From positions 1,140,133-1,204,132 of the forward strand of contig NW_006499801.1 in NCBI RefSeq assembly GCF_000471905.2: a stretch of 64,000 nt of DNA, in the 5' to 3' direction. The stretch comes from Amborella trichopoda. Taxonomy: Eukaryota > Streptophyta > Magnoliopsida > Amborellales > Amborellaceae. A program made the position numbers and the translations under genes. The notes beneath the pieces were generated by a model. The model worked only from the letters and a program-made list of their open reading frames with translations, had not been told where the DNA came from and made no database searches. Shown here piece after piece: positions 33,587 through 46,541 of the stretch (its first letter is position 1; the number at the start of each line of letters is the position of its first letter).

Positions 33587-36500
33587 ATGTGGGTTTTGAG
33601 CGCAGTGGGTTTGGGGACAATGGTGAGCAGATGCTTATCTTCCCCTCTAGCTTCAGAAGATGTGAGTTTTGGATCGTTTTGGTGGTTTAGTTACGCAGGG
33701 ATCTCAGGTTTCCTTGTTCTCTTCGCCGGAATCATGTCTGGTTTAACCCTAGGTCTTATGTCTCTTGGCCTTGTTGAGCTTGAAATTCTTCAGAGGAGTG
33801 GAACATCTGCAGAGAAGAAACAGGCTGGTTTGTGAATTTCTGGACCCTATTCCATGGTTTTCATTGTTGGGCTCTTTTTATCTTTGTTTTTGTAAGCTTT
33901 AATCTGTTAATGGTATGAGGTTCCAAGCTCAATTTTATTGATTTGTTTGTTGGGTTTTCACTTTATTGGGTTTTGATCGGTCAATGGATTAAAATTCATT
34001 GTTTTGGTTGGGTTTTCTTTGTCTATTGAAATTTAGCTTGTTTATGGATCCAGGCAGGTGATTTTTTTGTCGAGCTTCTGCCTATTGGTAATGGATTTGA
34101 TAGGATTTCTACAAAATTCCAGCTCTTCTTGTCTTGAATTCTGATCTGATGAGAGATCAATTCCCATTGTTCTTTTCCCCTTTTATTTTTTACAATAATT
34201 AAGAGAATTATGTAAGCAATTGTTGTGGTGAATATAGAGAAGAAAATGTTGGGCTTTCCTTGTTTGTGTCATAAATCTTCCCTTGAATTGTTACAGAAAT
34301 TAATTGTATTGATCTGTATCATGGATTTTGCATTCAAACAAAGTGGTTCTGGGAATGATTCGGGAAACAGGAAGAAAAGGCTAGTTGGAATCAAAGTGAT
34401 TCAGGGAAAAGGAAAGATGAGGCAATTAGAGGGCTGTAAAATATAAAAAGCAGCATGGTTGTTCATAACTAATGATAACCTAGTGCTGCAAAATCAAGGC
34501 ATGGAGAAAATTAGGGAAACACACGTTACTGTGTTGACAAAAGTATGATAAAATGTTGAAAGGGGTGGGAGAAGCATGAGAAATAGAGGAAAACATGGTT
34601 GAACTATGTCACCCATGAAATCGACAAGTAAGATATGTCTTGTTCTTCAAACGCATTTTTTAAGATATGGATTCCACATTCAGGTTCTCCTGCAATCATG
34701 GTTTCGTGGGGCATCTGAGATTGAAGCAGGATCGATGAAATTTGGTATATTGATTGGGGATTAAAGATTATAGGCATAGGCGTGAGTATAGAAAAGCTTG
34801 TTCCTTTGTTGAACAGATTGCTACTCATTGTTGTAGACTTGTAGCCATGAAATCTGGAATATGGAGTGGGTTCCCTATCATCTTTTCAATTGATATTGCC
34901 TGCATAAGATATTTCTTCTAGGATACATTTAAATTACCCATACGAGTCACCGAACTTTCTCTAATTATTTACTCGAAACCAACAAGGAATAAATCAAGAA
35001 GAAGAGGTCTAGGATTCAACACCTTTGCTAACAAGGACTCACACCAAGAAGCATAAGTCCGCCTCCATGTGCTACATTTTAGTAATTTATCAAACATAAT
35101 ATATCAGAGTCATGGAAATGGAAATGTTTCCAATTTCTAAAGTACTAAATGTAATCTACAAGACACTGGTCTTAATGTTGTGATTTAGTGTTGTTTGGAA
35201 TATTTTCAGGACTTGTTTCTAATTTCTGAACAACTAAATGTAACCTATAAGACTTTGGTCTTATGTTGTGACTTAGTGTTGCTTGGGATGTTTTCAGGAC
35301 TTGAATATCTCCTCCTTTTGACGTGTTCTTGTTGCTTATGTTGTTGTTGCATTGTTTTTTTGCAGCTGACATCCTTCCAGTTGTGCAAAAGCAACACCAA
35401 CTTCTCGTGACTTTACTTTTGTGTAATGCAGCTGCCATGGAGGTAAGGATTTTTCTAATAGAGATGCAAATGGAGACATAAAATAGAGGCACATGGGAAA
35501 CTGTGACTCTATAATGGAGTTCTGTTGTTTGTGCCCTTTTTCTATGTCTTAATCTTGGGCAACACGGCATTGGGAATTTGGTCCAGAACGGTGTAAATGA
35601 TTGGCTTCCGAGAATTCTAACAAGCGATGCAACTGACGTTATGGCATTTGATGTTTATTTCTATTGTGGTCTTGAGCATATAATGCACAATGAGGTTTTG
35701 GTTAGATGGTACTTTCATCTGAGTTTTGATATTACTTAAACCATTACAACTTACATCAATGGAATTTACTAATTGCAGTTTGGTGATTATTTGCTATTTG
35801 CAGGCCCTTCCAATTTATCTGGATAAAATTTTTCATCCGTTTGTGGCAGTCATATTGTCCGTTACCTTCGTTCTATTCTTTGGAGAGGTCAATTCTTTAT
35901 TCTTTTGATAAGCATACTTGTAAAAAGAGAAAGAAATGACATATAAAAAAATAAAATTAATTTTTTCCATCACTATAATGCATTCGGTTGTTTATGATGC
36001 CCTTTCATATTGTAAAGCATAGGTTCTGAAAATTTGATTTGTGTTTTTCTGTTTCCTTTCTCAGGTTATTCCTCAAGCTATATGTTCAAGATATGGGCTT
36101 GCTGTGGGTGCGAATTTTGTATGGCTTGTGCGTATTTTAATGATAATCTGTTATCCCATTTCTTATCCCATTGGGAAGGTGATTTCTCTACTCTTTTAAT
36201 TGAATTGTAATGTACTCACACTCAAGCTTAATGCAATGTTAAGCTTACCCTGTCTAGAGTGAAGAAGATGGTCGTGCTTATGTATTTTAAGTTCATGTTT
36301 CCTATTGGCTCTGTTGGTTGGCGACAAACAAACTGTTAGATTAGGGTTTATGAAACAATCTTTATCCCATCGATGAACTTCAGTGGATAATGTGTTTCCT
36401 AAAAAAATTGAATGGATAATAGTCAGTCATTTAGCCTATCATCTCCATTTTGTCAGCATAGGGTTTTAGGTGGGGCATTCCGTTTGTCACCTTAATTTAA

Positions 36501-39500
36501 ATTATTGTTTTGTTCTGAATGAAATACTTAACTAATATGATAATTCTTGTTGATTTTTTAGATTCTAGATTGGGTGCTTGGACATAATGATTCAGCATTG
36601 TTCAGACGGGCTCAACTAAAAGCCCTTGTATCTATCCACAGTCAAGAGGTAGGTTTACTTCACTACCATTCTGATGATAACTGTCAAGGGCATGATACAT
36701 ATGTCATGATGGATGCTTGAAATGCAATCATGATTCCTCATAATTGGAATCTTCCTGACTTTTAGGCTGGCAAAGGAGGAGAACTCACTCATGACGAGAC
36801 AACAATTATTAGTGGGGCACTTGATTTAACTGAAAAGGTAAGAATCGTAATGAAACATCGATAACTCAAACTTTTCGTACTTCTGTTCATATTTGTTGTC
36901 TGCAACTTTTCAGGCTCATTAAATTTTAATCAGCCATGGGTTTTATGTTTTAGAAGAGCTTAAAGTTGATAAAGTCTCATTTAACACCAACCACCCCCCC
37001 CCTCCAAAAAAAAAAAACAACAAAAAGGGAAGAAGGTTGATAAAGCCAAAAGCTGATAAATCAGGCCATGTTGTTCTTTACATGTGCATTATATGCAATA
37101 ATTTTTTTTTCCTTTAAATCATTAACTTTTCCTTTTATTGACCTTGCAAGTGTGTATATTGTTCTTGACAAAAACATGAGCATTTGTACATTAGACACTA
37201 CAAAATTCAAAATCTTGTACAGATGGAGAGGACTTTGATTCTCCTTTGGCAAGTGAGTTGGCTTCCACATTGGTTTATTTGCTGGAGTAGGTGAATGATA
37301 TTCACCAAACTTGGTCCTGTAACCGAATTTTATTGAACACCTGAATGAGATTGCCATAGGTAGTCTCCAGGGCCTGTAGCCTACTGTGCTGCATTACTTG
37401 AATTCCTTTCCACCATCAGAATTGTTGGCAAAACAGTAAATATGTAAAGACCTTGAACCTTTGTGCAAGCCTCTGCTTCACTGACACTGCTGTCAGGAAG
37501 TGGGCCTGAATACGTGAGGATGCATCTTCCATTGTAGACTCTTACTAGACCTCTCACCACCTCTGCCAGACCCAGATTGCCCATTGAGCTTCTATCAAAG
37601 TTCTGTTTGAATGTGCCATCTGGGGGGGAAGTCCATTTGGTCAGTCTGTTTCTCCTGGGAACTAAAGTTAGTTTTGGATGTGTCTTGAAAGTGGGATCGA
37701 AAGTCCGTAGTACTGAAACCACAAAGCTCCTTGCACGTTCTCACCCACAAGATGGCTTTCACTGTTAGTTTGCCCTTGAGGGAGCGCAATTCTGAATGAA
37801 GATCTCATAAGGCTCTGCTGTTCTGCTCCAATCAAAGATGCCAGATGATGGCTGTCATTGTTATCCTCAGGAGCACGTCGAGTTTTGGGAGTGGTGGGGC
37901 ACATGATTTGGTTAAGGGGCAATCAACTGATTCCGCAACTACCCACTGGAAGTGGAAGCCAAACAATCGAACACACATGACCAAATATCTAAAGTAAATG
38001 GGGATCAGAGAAAAAAAAGGTGATGTACCATTTCCTCTATTCGCTTGCAGCAGAGGCATACATGGGGCATTGGTAACCTTCTTTCTGTCTCTGAATTGGT
38101 TGTGGTGTGCATTTTGTTCAAGACCAGTGGCTATATAAATCCCTTGATAGAGCAAAATCGCGGAACATTTGGGATAAGACTTGGATGATGATGATGAGTA
38201 GTAGCCATGCAAATGCTTGAGAATTGTGTTGGGCTAGAATTGACGAAATCGAAGAGACGATGGTGTTGTCCACCCTATTGCCAAAGATCAGTCTATAGAT
38301 AAATTTGACGGAGTGCTTGCCTGAGGATTGGGTTCTGAGATGGCAGTGTCCATTTTTTTGGGGCTGTACTAGATCTGGTGGAGCTTGTGTTGCGAAATGG
38401 TAGAGGCATCAATATCTGAGTCTCTGAGTTTTAGCTTAATCAACCATTTTATGAGTGAGCCCTCGCCTGATACCAAGTCTACGACAGTGGCGTCAAAATT
38501 TGACATGTACAGGTGGTTACCGAACCATTTATCTGTCCAGAACCAATTGGACTTACCATCCCCCGTGAGCATGCTGTTGTATCTTGTAAAAGACGAGCTG
38601 CAGGGATCAATGCTCCTGCACTTACCAGATACCTTACTTGGCCTCTTACTTTTTTAGGAGCCAGCCAGCCCAATATGCTTCATATTTCTTTAGAAGCACC
38701 TCCCTCTCTAGGTAGCACATCTCTACCACCATTAGGTGAGTAATTCTTTGTTCATTTGTTGTCATTTACTGATTGCCAAACTACCAACTCCTTTCAGTAA
38801 GCACACTTTATCCTACCTTACCAAATGGAATCTGTTTTGAACCTGTTCATAAGGCCGTCAAGGCAATTTGCTACGGAGACTGGGACTTTGAAGATTGAAG
38901 ACTGGGAAATTAGCCAGTGTCGATTTGATGAGTGCTTCTGCCTCCCATAGAAAGGATCTTCGCCATCAAATGCTCTAGTTTCTTTAAAACTTGTCCTCCA
39001 CTGCCCATAAAGACGTTGCTGGCCTGCCAATGTTTCAGGGAGACCTAGGAATTGCATGGGCACGCTATTCACCTTGCAACCCACGAACCCTGGTCAGGTG
39101 TTTCACTTCACCTCTTCTTAGGGGCAGGAAAACCTTGAATCATCAGTGAATCATCAGGAAAACCTTGAATCATAGGATCCTGCATTGTTGCCTTGACAAC
39201 CAACCTTTGGCATTGACCGCTTCAATCATTTTGGTAAATGATTCCACAACAATGGAGAAGAGGAAGCGGACAGTGGGTCCCATTCTTGACACCTCTAGTT
39301 GCCTGGAAGAATCCTTTAGCACAACTGTTGGCGAGGAAGGAAAAGTGGGTCAATGAGAGACAACCATGGAAGTCTCCTCTATGGCCAAAGCCCATAATCT
39401 CCATTCTTTTCTGTAGGTATGACGGACCAGCGCCACCTATTTTGGGCCTTGCCTATATTTAATTTATGTATAATTGCAGGAGTGTTATTTTTGTCCCTCG

Positions 39501-42500
39501 AGTGTATGCATTCGTGGGTGAAAAGGACGACATCCAAGACCTGCCAGACATTGACATAAGGAGATTGGGGCAGTGGCACCATGTCGCAGCGTCGCCTAAC
39601 TGAACTAAGCCTTATGGCCAAAACCTTGGCTAGGACTTGTACAGGCTTCCCAGGAGACTAATCGGACGGATGTCGTCAAAGGACTCCATTCGAGGGACTC
39701 CATTCCTTATTTTTTGGGGACCAGAGCTATGAAGGAGGTATGTATAGCTTTATTGATTCTGCCCACATGGTAGACTTCTTGTAACATAAGGAGTCCATCC
39801 TTCAACATGTGCCAAAAAAAGCTGGAAGTATGCAAAGTGGAAACCATCTGGGTCTGGAGCTTTTTCCTTTCCCTGTCCGAACACTGCTTCTTTTATCCCT
39901 TCAATGTCAAAGGGCTTTTGCACCATCGCGAGTTGTCCTGGGATGGTTGGCAAAGGGAAAAATGTCTATCGTAATTGCTAGCCTTGCCTCTACTTGGAAG
40001 GCCTTCTTGAAGTGCTGAATGATGGCCTTTTTGATTGATTCAATGCTTTGGTCCTGCCACGTGGATTTGATCCCATGAATATTGTTGGATCATATCGTCG
40101 ACCATGTGACAATTTCGTATTATGATCACCTTCTTTCAACTACTTGACTCTAGACCTTTGGCACCAATTTTACCTGTAGTTCGAGGCAAAATCCTGGAGA
40201 GCAGCCTTCTGTTTGACCTTTTTGCTATCCTCCTTTAAGGTAAGGGATTTGTCGCTCTGCTATGTCCAGGCTCTTGAACTTGGGCAGTGACATTCGACAT
40301 TTTGTCTGGATCTTCCCAAACGTGTCCTTCATTTAATCCTTTTCTTTGAGTACCTGCAATTTTTTACTTGGCCTATATCCATGCCACCCCTTCCTCCAGG
40401 ATTGAGGACCACCAGTTCTCCACTAGGGCAGGCATGCTCTTCTCCTCGAGCCACATATGTTGCAAAAGGAAGGGACTGTATGTAATAATTTTTGTGAATC
40501 TTTTATGTCTTGCTTAGTTGCCTTCATAACCCCTGTGTTTATGTCTTGAAGACCCTCATATTATTATATAATGTGTTGGAATTCATGTACTATTTAATTT
40601 TTGCATAGATGAAAAGCATCTATTAAGTACTAAATAGTAAACCTGCATTAGGATTCTTAGTGAAAGAGAAAACTGTTATATACAACAACTTGGAGTTTCG
40701 ACAATCATAGGGACTGTAGCCAATTTAAAATAAACTTCATATTGACTCTACTAGTTTAAGAAATTCCCTATTATATTGTCGGCTATTCAGTTGTTTTTTT
40801 ATGAGGAAGAAGAATTAGAGGAAGAAGCATTACAATGTCTTACGAACTGTTCTATTGTTAAATGCAGACTGCTGAAGAGGCAATGACACCCATTGAGTCC
40901 ACTTTTTCATTAGATGTCAACTCGAAGCTGGACTGGTAGGTTGATATCTGTATTCTAATATGTTGCTTTGTTGTGTTGTACTCTTGTTCATCCATTATTT
41001 GACTTAAATTTCTATGTATCTTTTTCACTGAAATTCAATGGAAGCATTTCTTTCAAAACAAAACAGTGATCAAACAGAACATCAGTATGGTTTCTTTCTT
41101 TTTGTCACATAACTTAAGATCAAATCCTGATTGAGCAGCCACTTTCAGGTTGAACTGGAAACCCAAGTCAGTGGGGCCATAGCTTTAAGTCTGCCAATTT
41201 TTGTTAAATCCGCCATCCCTGGTTTGATTACTTATGAGAATTACAAAGCAGAAAAAAATTATTGGAGTTAAAATGAATTGGTTAGGCTAAAAGTAAATCA
41301 GCTTGCACCATTTGGTAAAAGCTGTACTGGAGGAACTGGCTGATCCATGCAGTTCTGGCTTCTTTGGTCCATGAAAATTCAGATCCAAGAATTCAGTTTG
41401 GCTGTTCAGAAATGTCAGACTAAAAAGGACTAAACTGGTTAATTAACTGAGTGGTCTATACCCTAGACCAAAACTCCCATTACTGTGGCTCTAAATTTAG
41501 AAAAAGTCTTATATTTTTTATGATTTTCAGGGAAGCGATGGGAAAAATACTTGCTCGTGGTCACAGCAGAGTTCCTGTGTATTCTGGAAATCCAAAAAAT
41601 ATCATTGGGCTTCTCCTGGTAGGATATACTTGTATCTTCTTTCCATATGATAGTAATTGCCATTTTATGGTCGTATATTTTCTTGACGTAAGGTCCACAT
41701 TCCATTCTTATATATTTAGTTATTTTAATTCTCAGCTTCGCTTTGTGGTTTCAGGTGAAAAGTCTACTAACAGTTCGTGCTGAAACGGAAACTCCTGTCA
41801 GTGCTGTTTCTATTAGGAGAATTCCAAGGTTCTCTTATTATACTTGTCTTTTTGCATAATTTCATTATTATTGCTTTTTATATATATATATATATATATA
41901 CATTGTCAACTAAAGTTAGAGAACCAGTCCTACCAGCTGGTTTACTCTGAATGGCTGGTTCTAATCCAGTTGGTGCTAGTTTACTCTGAATGGCTGGTTC
42001 CAATCCAGCTGGCTGCTTTTTCTGAATACAAATGAGAAGGTATAACATAATCCAAATAGAGTTCAATCTTATAACTTCCTGGTCGGTTACCTGTAAATGC
42101 AATTTAACTCCATTTCTAGTTTGGAGATTAAGATTAACTGATATGATTTTGATGTATCAAATTGTCTTTTTTAGGGTAAGTTGATTGTACACCATTTGTT
42201 CTTCTTTAAATAGAAACATACACGTAGGATTCCATTCCTGACCCTACTCACCCATCCATTCCTTCACCCAAACCACACCCCCACAACACTGCCCCACACA
42301 CACCCCCACCCTCACCCCCCACGCCCACTCAGTGCACTCCCCAGAAAGATCTTGACTCATACGAGCACTTTTTCTGTAACATTGCCTTGTTCATTCTTCT
42401 CAAATCCTTACTGAATATCTGATCTGAAACAGGGTTCCAGCCGATATGCCTCTATATGACATATTGAATGAATTTCAGAAAGGAAGCAGTCACATGGCAG

Positions 42501-43724
42501 CTGTGGTGAAGACCAAAGGGAAGACCAAAAGCTCTACAACTGTTGGTGATGGAGAAAAACCAGAAGAAAGCAGAGTTGGTTTGGGGGGTTCTGACTTGAC
42601 TTCTCCGTTGCTGCCTAAACAGGATGATGTCATTGTTATTGATATGGAGAAGGGGCCAAATGGTCAGGTCCGCTCAAGTAAGCCATCCTTTATTCAACCG
42701 AATGATGGACCAATCTTTGGGGACAACCGAATGGCTGAGGACATTGAAGATGGGGAAGTTGTTGGTATCATAACGCTTGAGGATGTTTTTGAAGAACTCC
42801 TACAGGTATATGTTATATATAGCTATTAAATCCAAAGTTGAGTCTGGCGCTTTCATGTGTACAAGTTTTCTTCTTTGTGCATTTTATACTTGTTTACCAG
42901 CTGACATATGCTTTTGCAGGAAGAGATTGTAGATGAGACAGATGAATATGTTGATGTACACAAAAGGTATCACTGGGAAAATGACCTGATTTTCTTAGTA
43001 TAACTAGCATTGCATTGTAATTTGTCTGATGCCTCTGATTTATACACCTAGTGTACTCGATATTGCAGTTTTTCTAACTTTTTAGTAGTACATGCCTTGG
43101 GAGTACAGTGCCTAAAGGCATTTCCTAGAGTATTAAGCTGCAGGTAGTGCTTTTCTGATATTGCTTATGCTATATGAGTTGACTATTATCTACCTAGTGG
43201 CATATGGTTTATTGTGAAGTGATTCGATTTTCATGTTCTTTTGGAGCGATACCTATATTTGCTTTAACAAAAAAAAAAAGAGTAGATTATATTTCGAGTG
43301 CTCTATATTAATATGAGAGATTCTTCCAAAAGGACGAGTCATTTAGAAAAGAAACGGAAGCTTTATTTAGATAGCATCATAAGTTATTGTGTTGACGTGT
43401 TATTCAGGATCCGTGTAGCTGCTGCAGCTGCTGCATCATCGGTAGCAAGAGCGCCATCAATTCGTAGGCTAATTGGTCAAAAAGCCGGGGTATGTGCTTC
43501 TGTTTTCATAGGATACCATTGTGTTCTTCCCGAGAGAGAGAATAGAGGGAATATGGATGAGATATCGATTGTGTGCACATATTGTTCTTCAGGGAGGCCA
43601 AGGCCATAATAGGCAAGGGGCGCAGCAGCCTAACAGTACTTCGAAGAAGGGGGTGGAGGACGATTCGAGTTTGGATAGGTCACATGGGAACCTCGTCGAG
43701 CCACTTCTTGGAGCAAAGAGATAA
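33587..43724 (+). CDS. DUF21/CNNM-type transmembrane protein with CBS domains
   Basis: Thirteen exons: 33587-33827, 35366-35442, 35804-35887, 36065-36178, 36562-36648, 36766-36837, 40868-40935, 41531-41618, 41755-41828, 42433-42805, 42920-42966, 43408-43489, 43593-43724. All junctions are GT-AG and phases agree; total 1539 nt, 512 residues. The DUF21 (CNNM) membrane domain runs about residues 28-200, with [60 protein letters not shown] and [22 protein letters not shown] motifs follow: [40 protein letters not shown] (about 226-285) and [20 protein letters not shown] (about 410-428). Between them lies a variable loop of about 90 residues. The family is linked to magnesium or other cation handling; the plant role is inferred. 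It closely resembles At4g14240 as I remember it. ATG 33587 fits the family N-terminus; the next in-frame ATG is residue 12. Confidence 0.95.
35130..35304. repeat. Two-copy tandem duplication, about 88 bp, in intron 1
   Basis: AATTTCTAAAGTACTAAATG, TTAGTGTTGTTTGGAATATT and TTTTCAGGACTTG (35130-35219) repeat as AATTTCTGAACAACTAAATG, TTAGTGTTGCTTGGGATGTT and TTTTCAGGACTTG (35220-35304). It lies about 60 bases before the acceptor of exon 2. Each unit carries a TTTTCAG that looks like an acceptor but is not needed by the reading frame. Confidence 0.85.
37080..40480 (-). mobile_element. Second L1-type LINE, antisense in intron 6 of the DUF21 gene
   Basis: On the minus strand, from high to low coordinate: KEGDHNTK (about 40120), [10 protein letters not shown] (about 39860), [19 protein letters not shown] (about 39320; cf. 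the usual RGLRQGDPLSPLL), [17 protein letters not shown] (39084), [20 protein letters not shown] (38560), and an RNase H part with [20 protein letters not shown] (about 37640) and [17 protein letters not shown]. Frames break often, so it is dead; the endonuclease and ORF1 are missing, so it is 5' truncated. It explains why intron 6 is about 4 kb while the others are mostly under 1 kb. Confidence 0.88.
37381..37722 (-). pseudogene. RNase H-like domain of the antisense LINE
   Basis: [55 protein letters not shown] and [10 protein letters not shown] follow the plant RVT_3/RNase H pattern (NFDGSS, SEAEA). The acidic residues Asp in NFDRSS and Glu in SEAEA are present. Part of the dead LINE; it ends at a stop and shows no link to the host gene. 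Confidence 0.75.
41877..42020. repeat. (TA)n and a 46-50 bp tandem duplication in intron 9
   Basis: A (TA)n tract at about 41878-41900 is followed by GGTTTACTCTGAATGGCTGG + TTCTAATCCAG and then AGTTTACTCTGAATGGCTGG + TTCCAATCCAG. Noncoding. Confidence 0.8.
42234..42335. repeat. C-rich stretch in intron 9
   Basis: CACACCCCCACAACACTGCC and CACACACACCCCCACCCTCA runs, with few G. About 100 bases before the acceptor of exon 10, so it could serve as an upstream pyrimidine/C-rich tract. That role is only inferred. Confidence 0.6.
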
Positions 43725-44529
43725 TGAATAAGTGGAGTTAACAAGAACAGCTTTTAATGATCCAAAAAAAGAGGAGCTTTCAATCAAAAAGCCATTTCAA
43801 ATAGGAGACCAAGTTTATGGCTCTATTCACCGCACCCTCCAACGCCAGGTCTTTGAGTTCTTTGTAAATTTTGTTCATTTTTTCATTTGAGGAGCTATTT
43901 ATCTTACGATAAGACATTGAATCCAACTGGATAGCTGCAGGTGGAAGACATGACTTCAAAAGTATGATTTTTGTTGAGTAGCCTATTTATTGATTCATAT
44001 GATCTTATAGTGTGGGTTTCATAATATATTAAGCCATGTATTAAGTTGTTACCCCCTTTTTTTTCCCCCACTCCTGATATTGAGTGGGTAGATCCAATTT
44101 GAGTTGCTTCTGCCAACTTCTGATGGCATAGTTTTATTTATGTTGAAGCAAATGATGTGGTTGTAGTAGATTTTCATCTCTCTGTCTCTCATGTTAATCT
44201 TGACGTAGTGATGTGGTTGCAGTAGACTGTTCTCTCTCACTCTCGTGCCAATGTTGAAGGCAAATAATGTGGTGCCACTGCATCATCTCTCCACTCTAAT
44301 TTTGGGAGCCAATAATGGGATTGTCTACTGTTGCTGCTCTTATCATCTTAGTGAAAAGAAAAGAAAGAAAAAAAAAACGATGGGGCTGTGGTAGACTATT
44401 ATGAAGGAATAATAAGCCTGAAGCGTCTAATTTCAGGCTTGGAGGGTTCATTTTATATAGTTGAGATAAAGCTCGGATGACGATGATGATGGTATCCAAG
44501 CCAACTTTTTTTCTCACTATTTTCTCATA
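43725..44529. other. 3' region of the DUF21 gene and spacer
   Basis: Presumed 3'UTR followed by spacer. 44150-44290 has three loose repeats of AAATGATGTGGTTG/GATGTGGTTGCAGTAGA/AATAATGTGGTGCCA with TCTCTCTCA. No gene seen. Confidence 0.4.
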
Positions 44530-45225
44530 ATGACATTTTTTTGTAAAAACCCCGATCGTAAAAAGTTGTTATTGTTTAAACAAAAAGTTGTTATTGTTTA
44601 AACGAAAATACCCTTCCCTACAAAAAAAAAAGTCAATTGACGGTCTTAAGTAATGTATTGTCCAAGTGACCAAGTCAACCGTCAGAGCGATGTGGCTTCA
44701 GAAGGTGTATTGTTGGAGCGCGTATTTGTACTGCCGGAGCGCTTGTCTTTATTACCCGAGCGACCTATTCGACCACCGGAGCAATGTGGCACTAGAAGAT
44801 ATATTGTCGGAGAGTGTGTCCTCATTGTCGGAGCGTGTGTCCTCATTGTCGGAGCGAGTCGTTGCATTGTCTCATTGTCGGAGCGAGTCTTTGTATTGCC
44901 GGAGCCCGTATCTTCATTGTCGGAGCGTATGGGGAGAGAGTCGTGGGTAAAATCTCATTGTCGGAGCGCATTGCCAGAGCGCGTGTCTTCATTGTCGGAG
45001 CGCATGGGGAGAGAGTCGTGGGTAAAAGCCATGAGGAGAGAGAGGAGGTAGTTTAGTCTTTTTTTTTTTTTGTTTGGGATTGAGGGGTTTTTTATAACGA
45101 AAGTTGGTTGTCGGGAAAAAAAGTACAAAATGTTAACTGGGGGTAAGTTGTATAGATTGTTTACTTCAAGGGGGTTTTTGTAATTTTTCCAAACAAGGGG
45201 ATTTTTATAATTCTCTCAAAAAAAA
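44530..45225. mobile_element. TIR-like element carrying a GTCGGAGCG repeat array
   Basis: Flanking arms are AT-rich and imperfectly inverted. The left has TTTTTTGTAAAAACCCC and AAAATACCCTTCCCTAC + A-run + GTCAATT; the reversed right has ATTACAAAAACCCCC and AAAAACCCCTCAATCCC + A-run + GACTAA. Between them (44680-45010) about 14 units near CATTGTCGGAGCGTGTGTCC repeat at about 20 bp spacing. The 22-base word AAAAAGTTGTTATTGTTTAA + AC is doubled in the left arm. No transposase. Boundaries are approximate. Confidence 0.6.
44680..45010 (+). repeat. Degenerate 20-21 bp minisatellite, core TCGGAGCG
   Basis: Units such as ATTGTCGGAGCGTGTGTCCT, ATTGTCGGAGCGAGTCTTTG, ATTGCCGGAGCCCGTATCTT and ATTGTCGGAGCGCATGGGGA. 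Twenty bases is not a multiple of three and the frames through it have no constant period, so this is not a coding repeat. Confidence 0.85.
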
Positions 45226-46502
45226 ATGCAATAAGTGATCGTTGTTTCATTCAAATCCTAAATAAAAAACACGAGCACCCACTATTATATGGTACACAGC
45301 AATGTCTGCTACAGCAATTCTCAATAGTCACAGTTTTGTATGGTACATGATTTGCTATTGGAATCTACCATCCAATCTGGTCGATGAATAGTACAGTTGA
45401 CTTTAGCTCTTGACATCCAACTTCACCATCTCTCCTCAAGATGCCCCTCTCGTGTATCATACTTTATACACCATGGGTGGTGTGTAGTTTTCCTCTCTCT
45501 TCAAATATTGCAATTAACTTCACCATCTATTCCACATGGGGTGTTGGGGGAGGCTCTGCTTTCTTTCTTTTTTTATCTATCCCTAATTTTTTTTAAGAAC
45601 TCGGGGAAATATTCCAATTTACTTGTATGTAGGGTTCACCTGGCGATGCACCTATTATAGTTAATCCACCCCTCATAAGATCTGGAGATATATTTTTTGG
45701 ATCCCAAATTTCTGTTATTTTTTTGGCTTATTAAGTTTATTGCTCTTTAATCATGAAATTTGGCACTCCAAAACCATAAAAGATCTAATTTTCTTTGAAA
45801 ATTTAAGAACATTAGAGCAATATATAGATAATGGGCTGGGGTTTTGACGTTAATACTATCAAGCAATATGATGAAGTCTCATATTTTATTTTCACCAAAA
45901 GGTACGGATACAAATCCCCATTGACTTATATTTTTTTTATTTACTCAAAAAAAAATAAAAATAAAAATAAAAAAACAATATGCGGTGTTTTTGGTCCTAG
46001 TCTTAAATAAATCTAGGACTGAAATAGCGATGCTGGATCGTAGCGGTAACACCCCATACTTAATTACCGTGTTTTGGTTTCCAATTCTGTTAGACACTAC
46101 TCATTGACACCTTAAAAAAAAAACTCACTTCCTAATCTATCTGAAAATATAGGTAGGGGCAAATCTTCCCCCTTGAATTACCTAGAAAAAACCGGGACGG
46201 ATGCTCCCATTTCTAATTCCATGTTTATGTGAAATTTGAATAAGCGAACTTGCCTTTATTTTCCTAAAATGCTCAGAAAGCTCAGGCCAACCATTAAAGG
46301 CTTGACCCCACATGTGACTTCTGGTGTACATATAGATGTGCATTTATGAACGACAGCCTTTTCCAATTTCTTTTCTAATAAAGCAATATCATTAAAAGAG
46401 GGCCACTTGTTCTTTCTGATTTCTAGAGGCTAATGACTAATGCCCAAATCCTTTTTCTCTTGTTCCTATGAAGAGAGAGAGGAAACTTCTTCACTAAAAA
46501 CC

Positions 46503-46541
<39 letters not shown>

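Noticed and set aside
44653-45056. Open frames of 80-130 codons with repeated Ser-Glu-Arg type words
   Set aside because: They come from a 20-bp repeat array read in several frames; the unit length is not a multiple of three and all frames look equally 'protein-like'.
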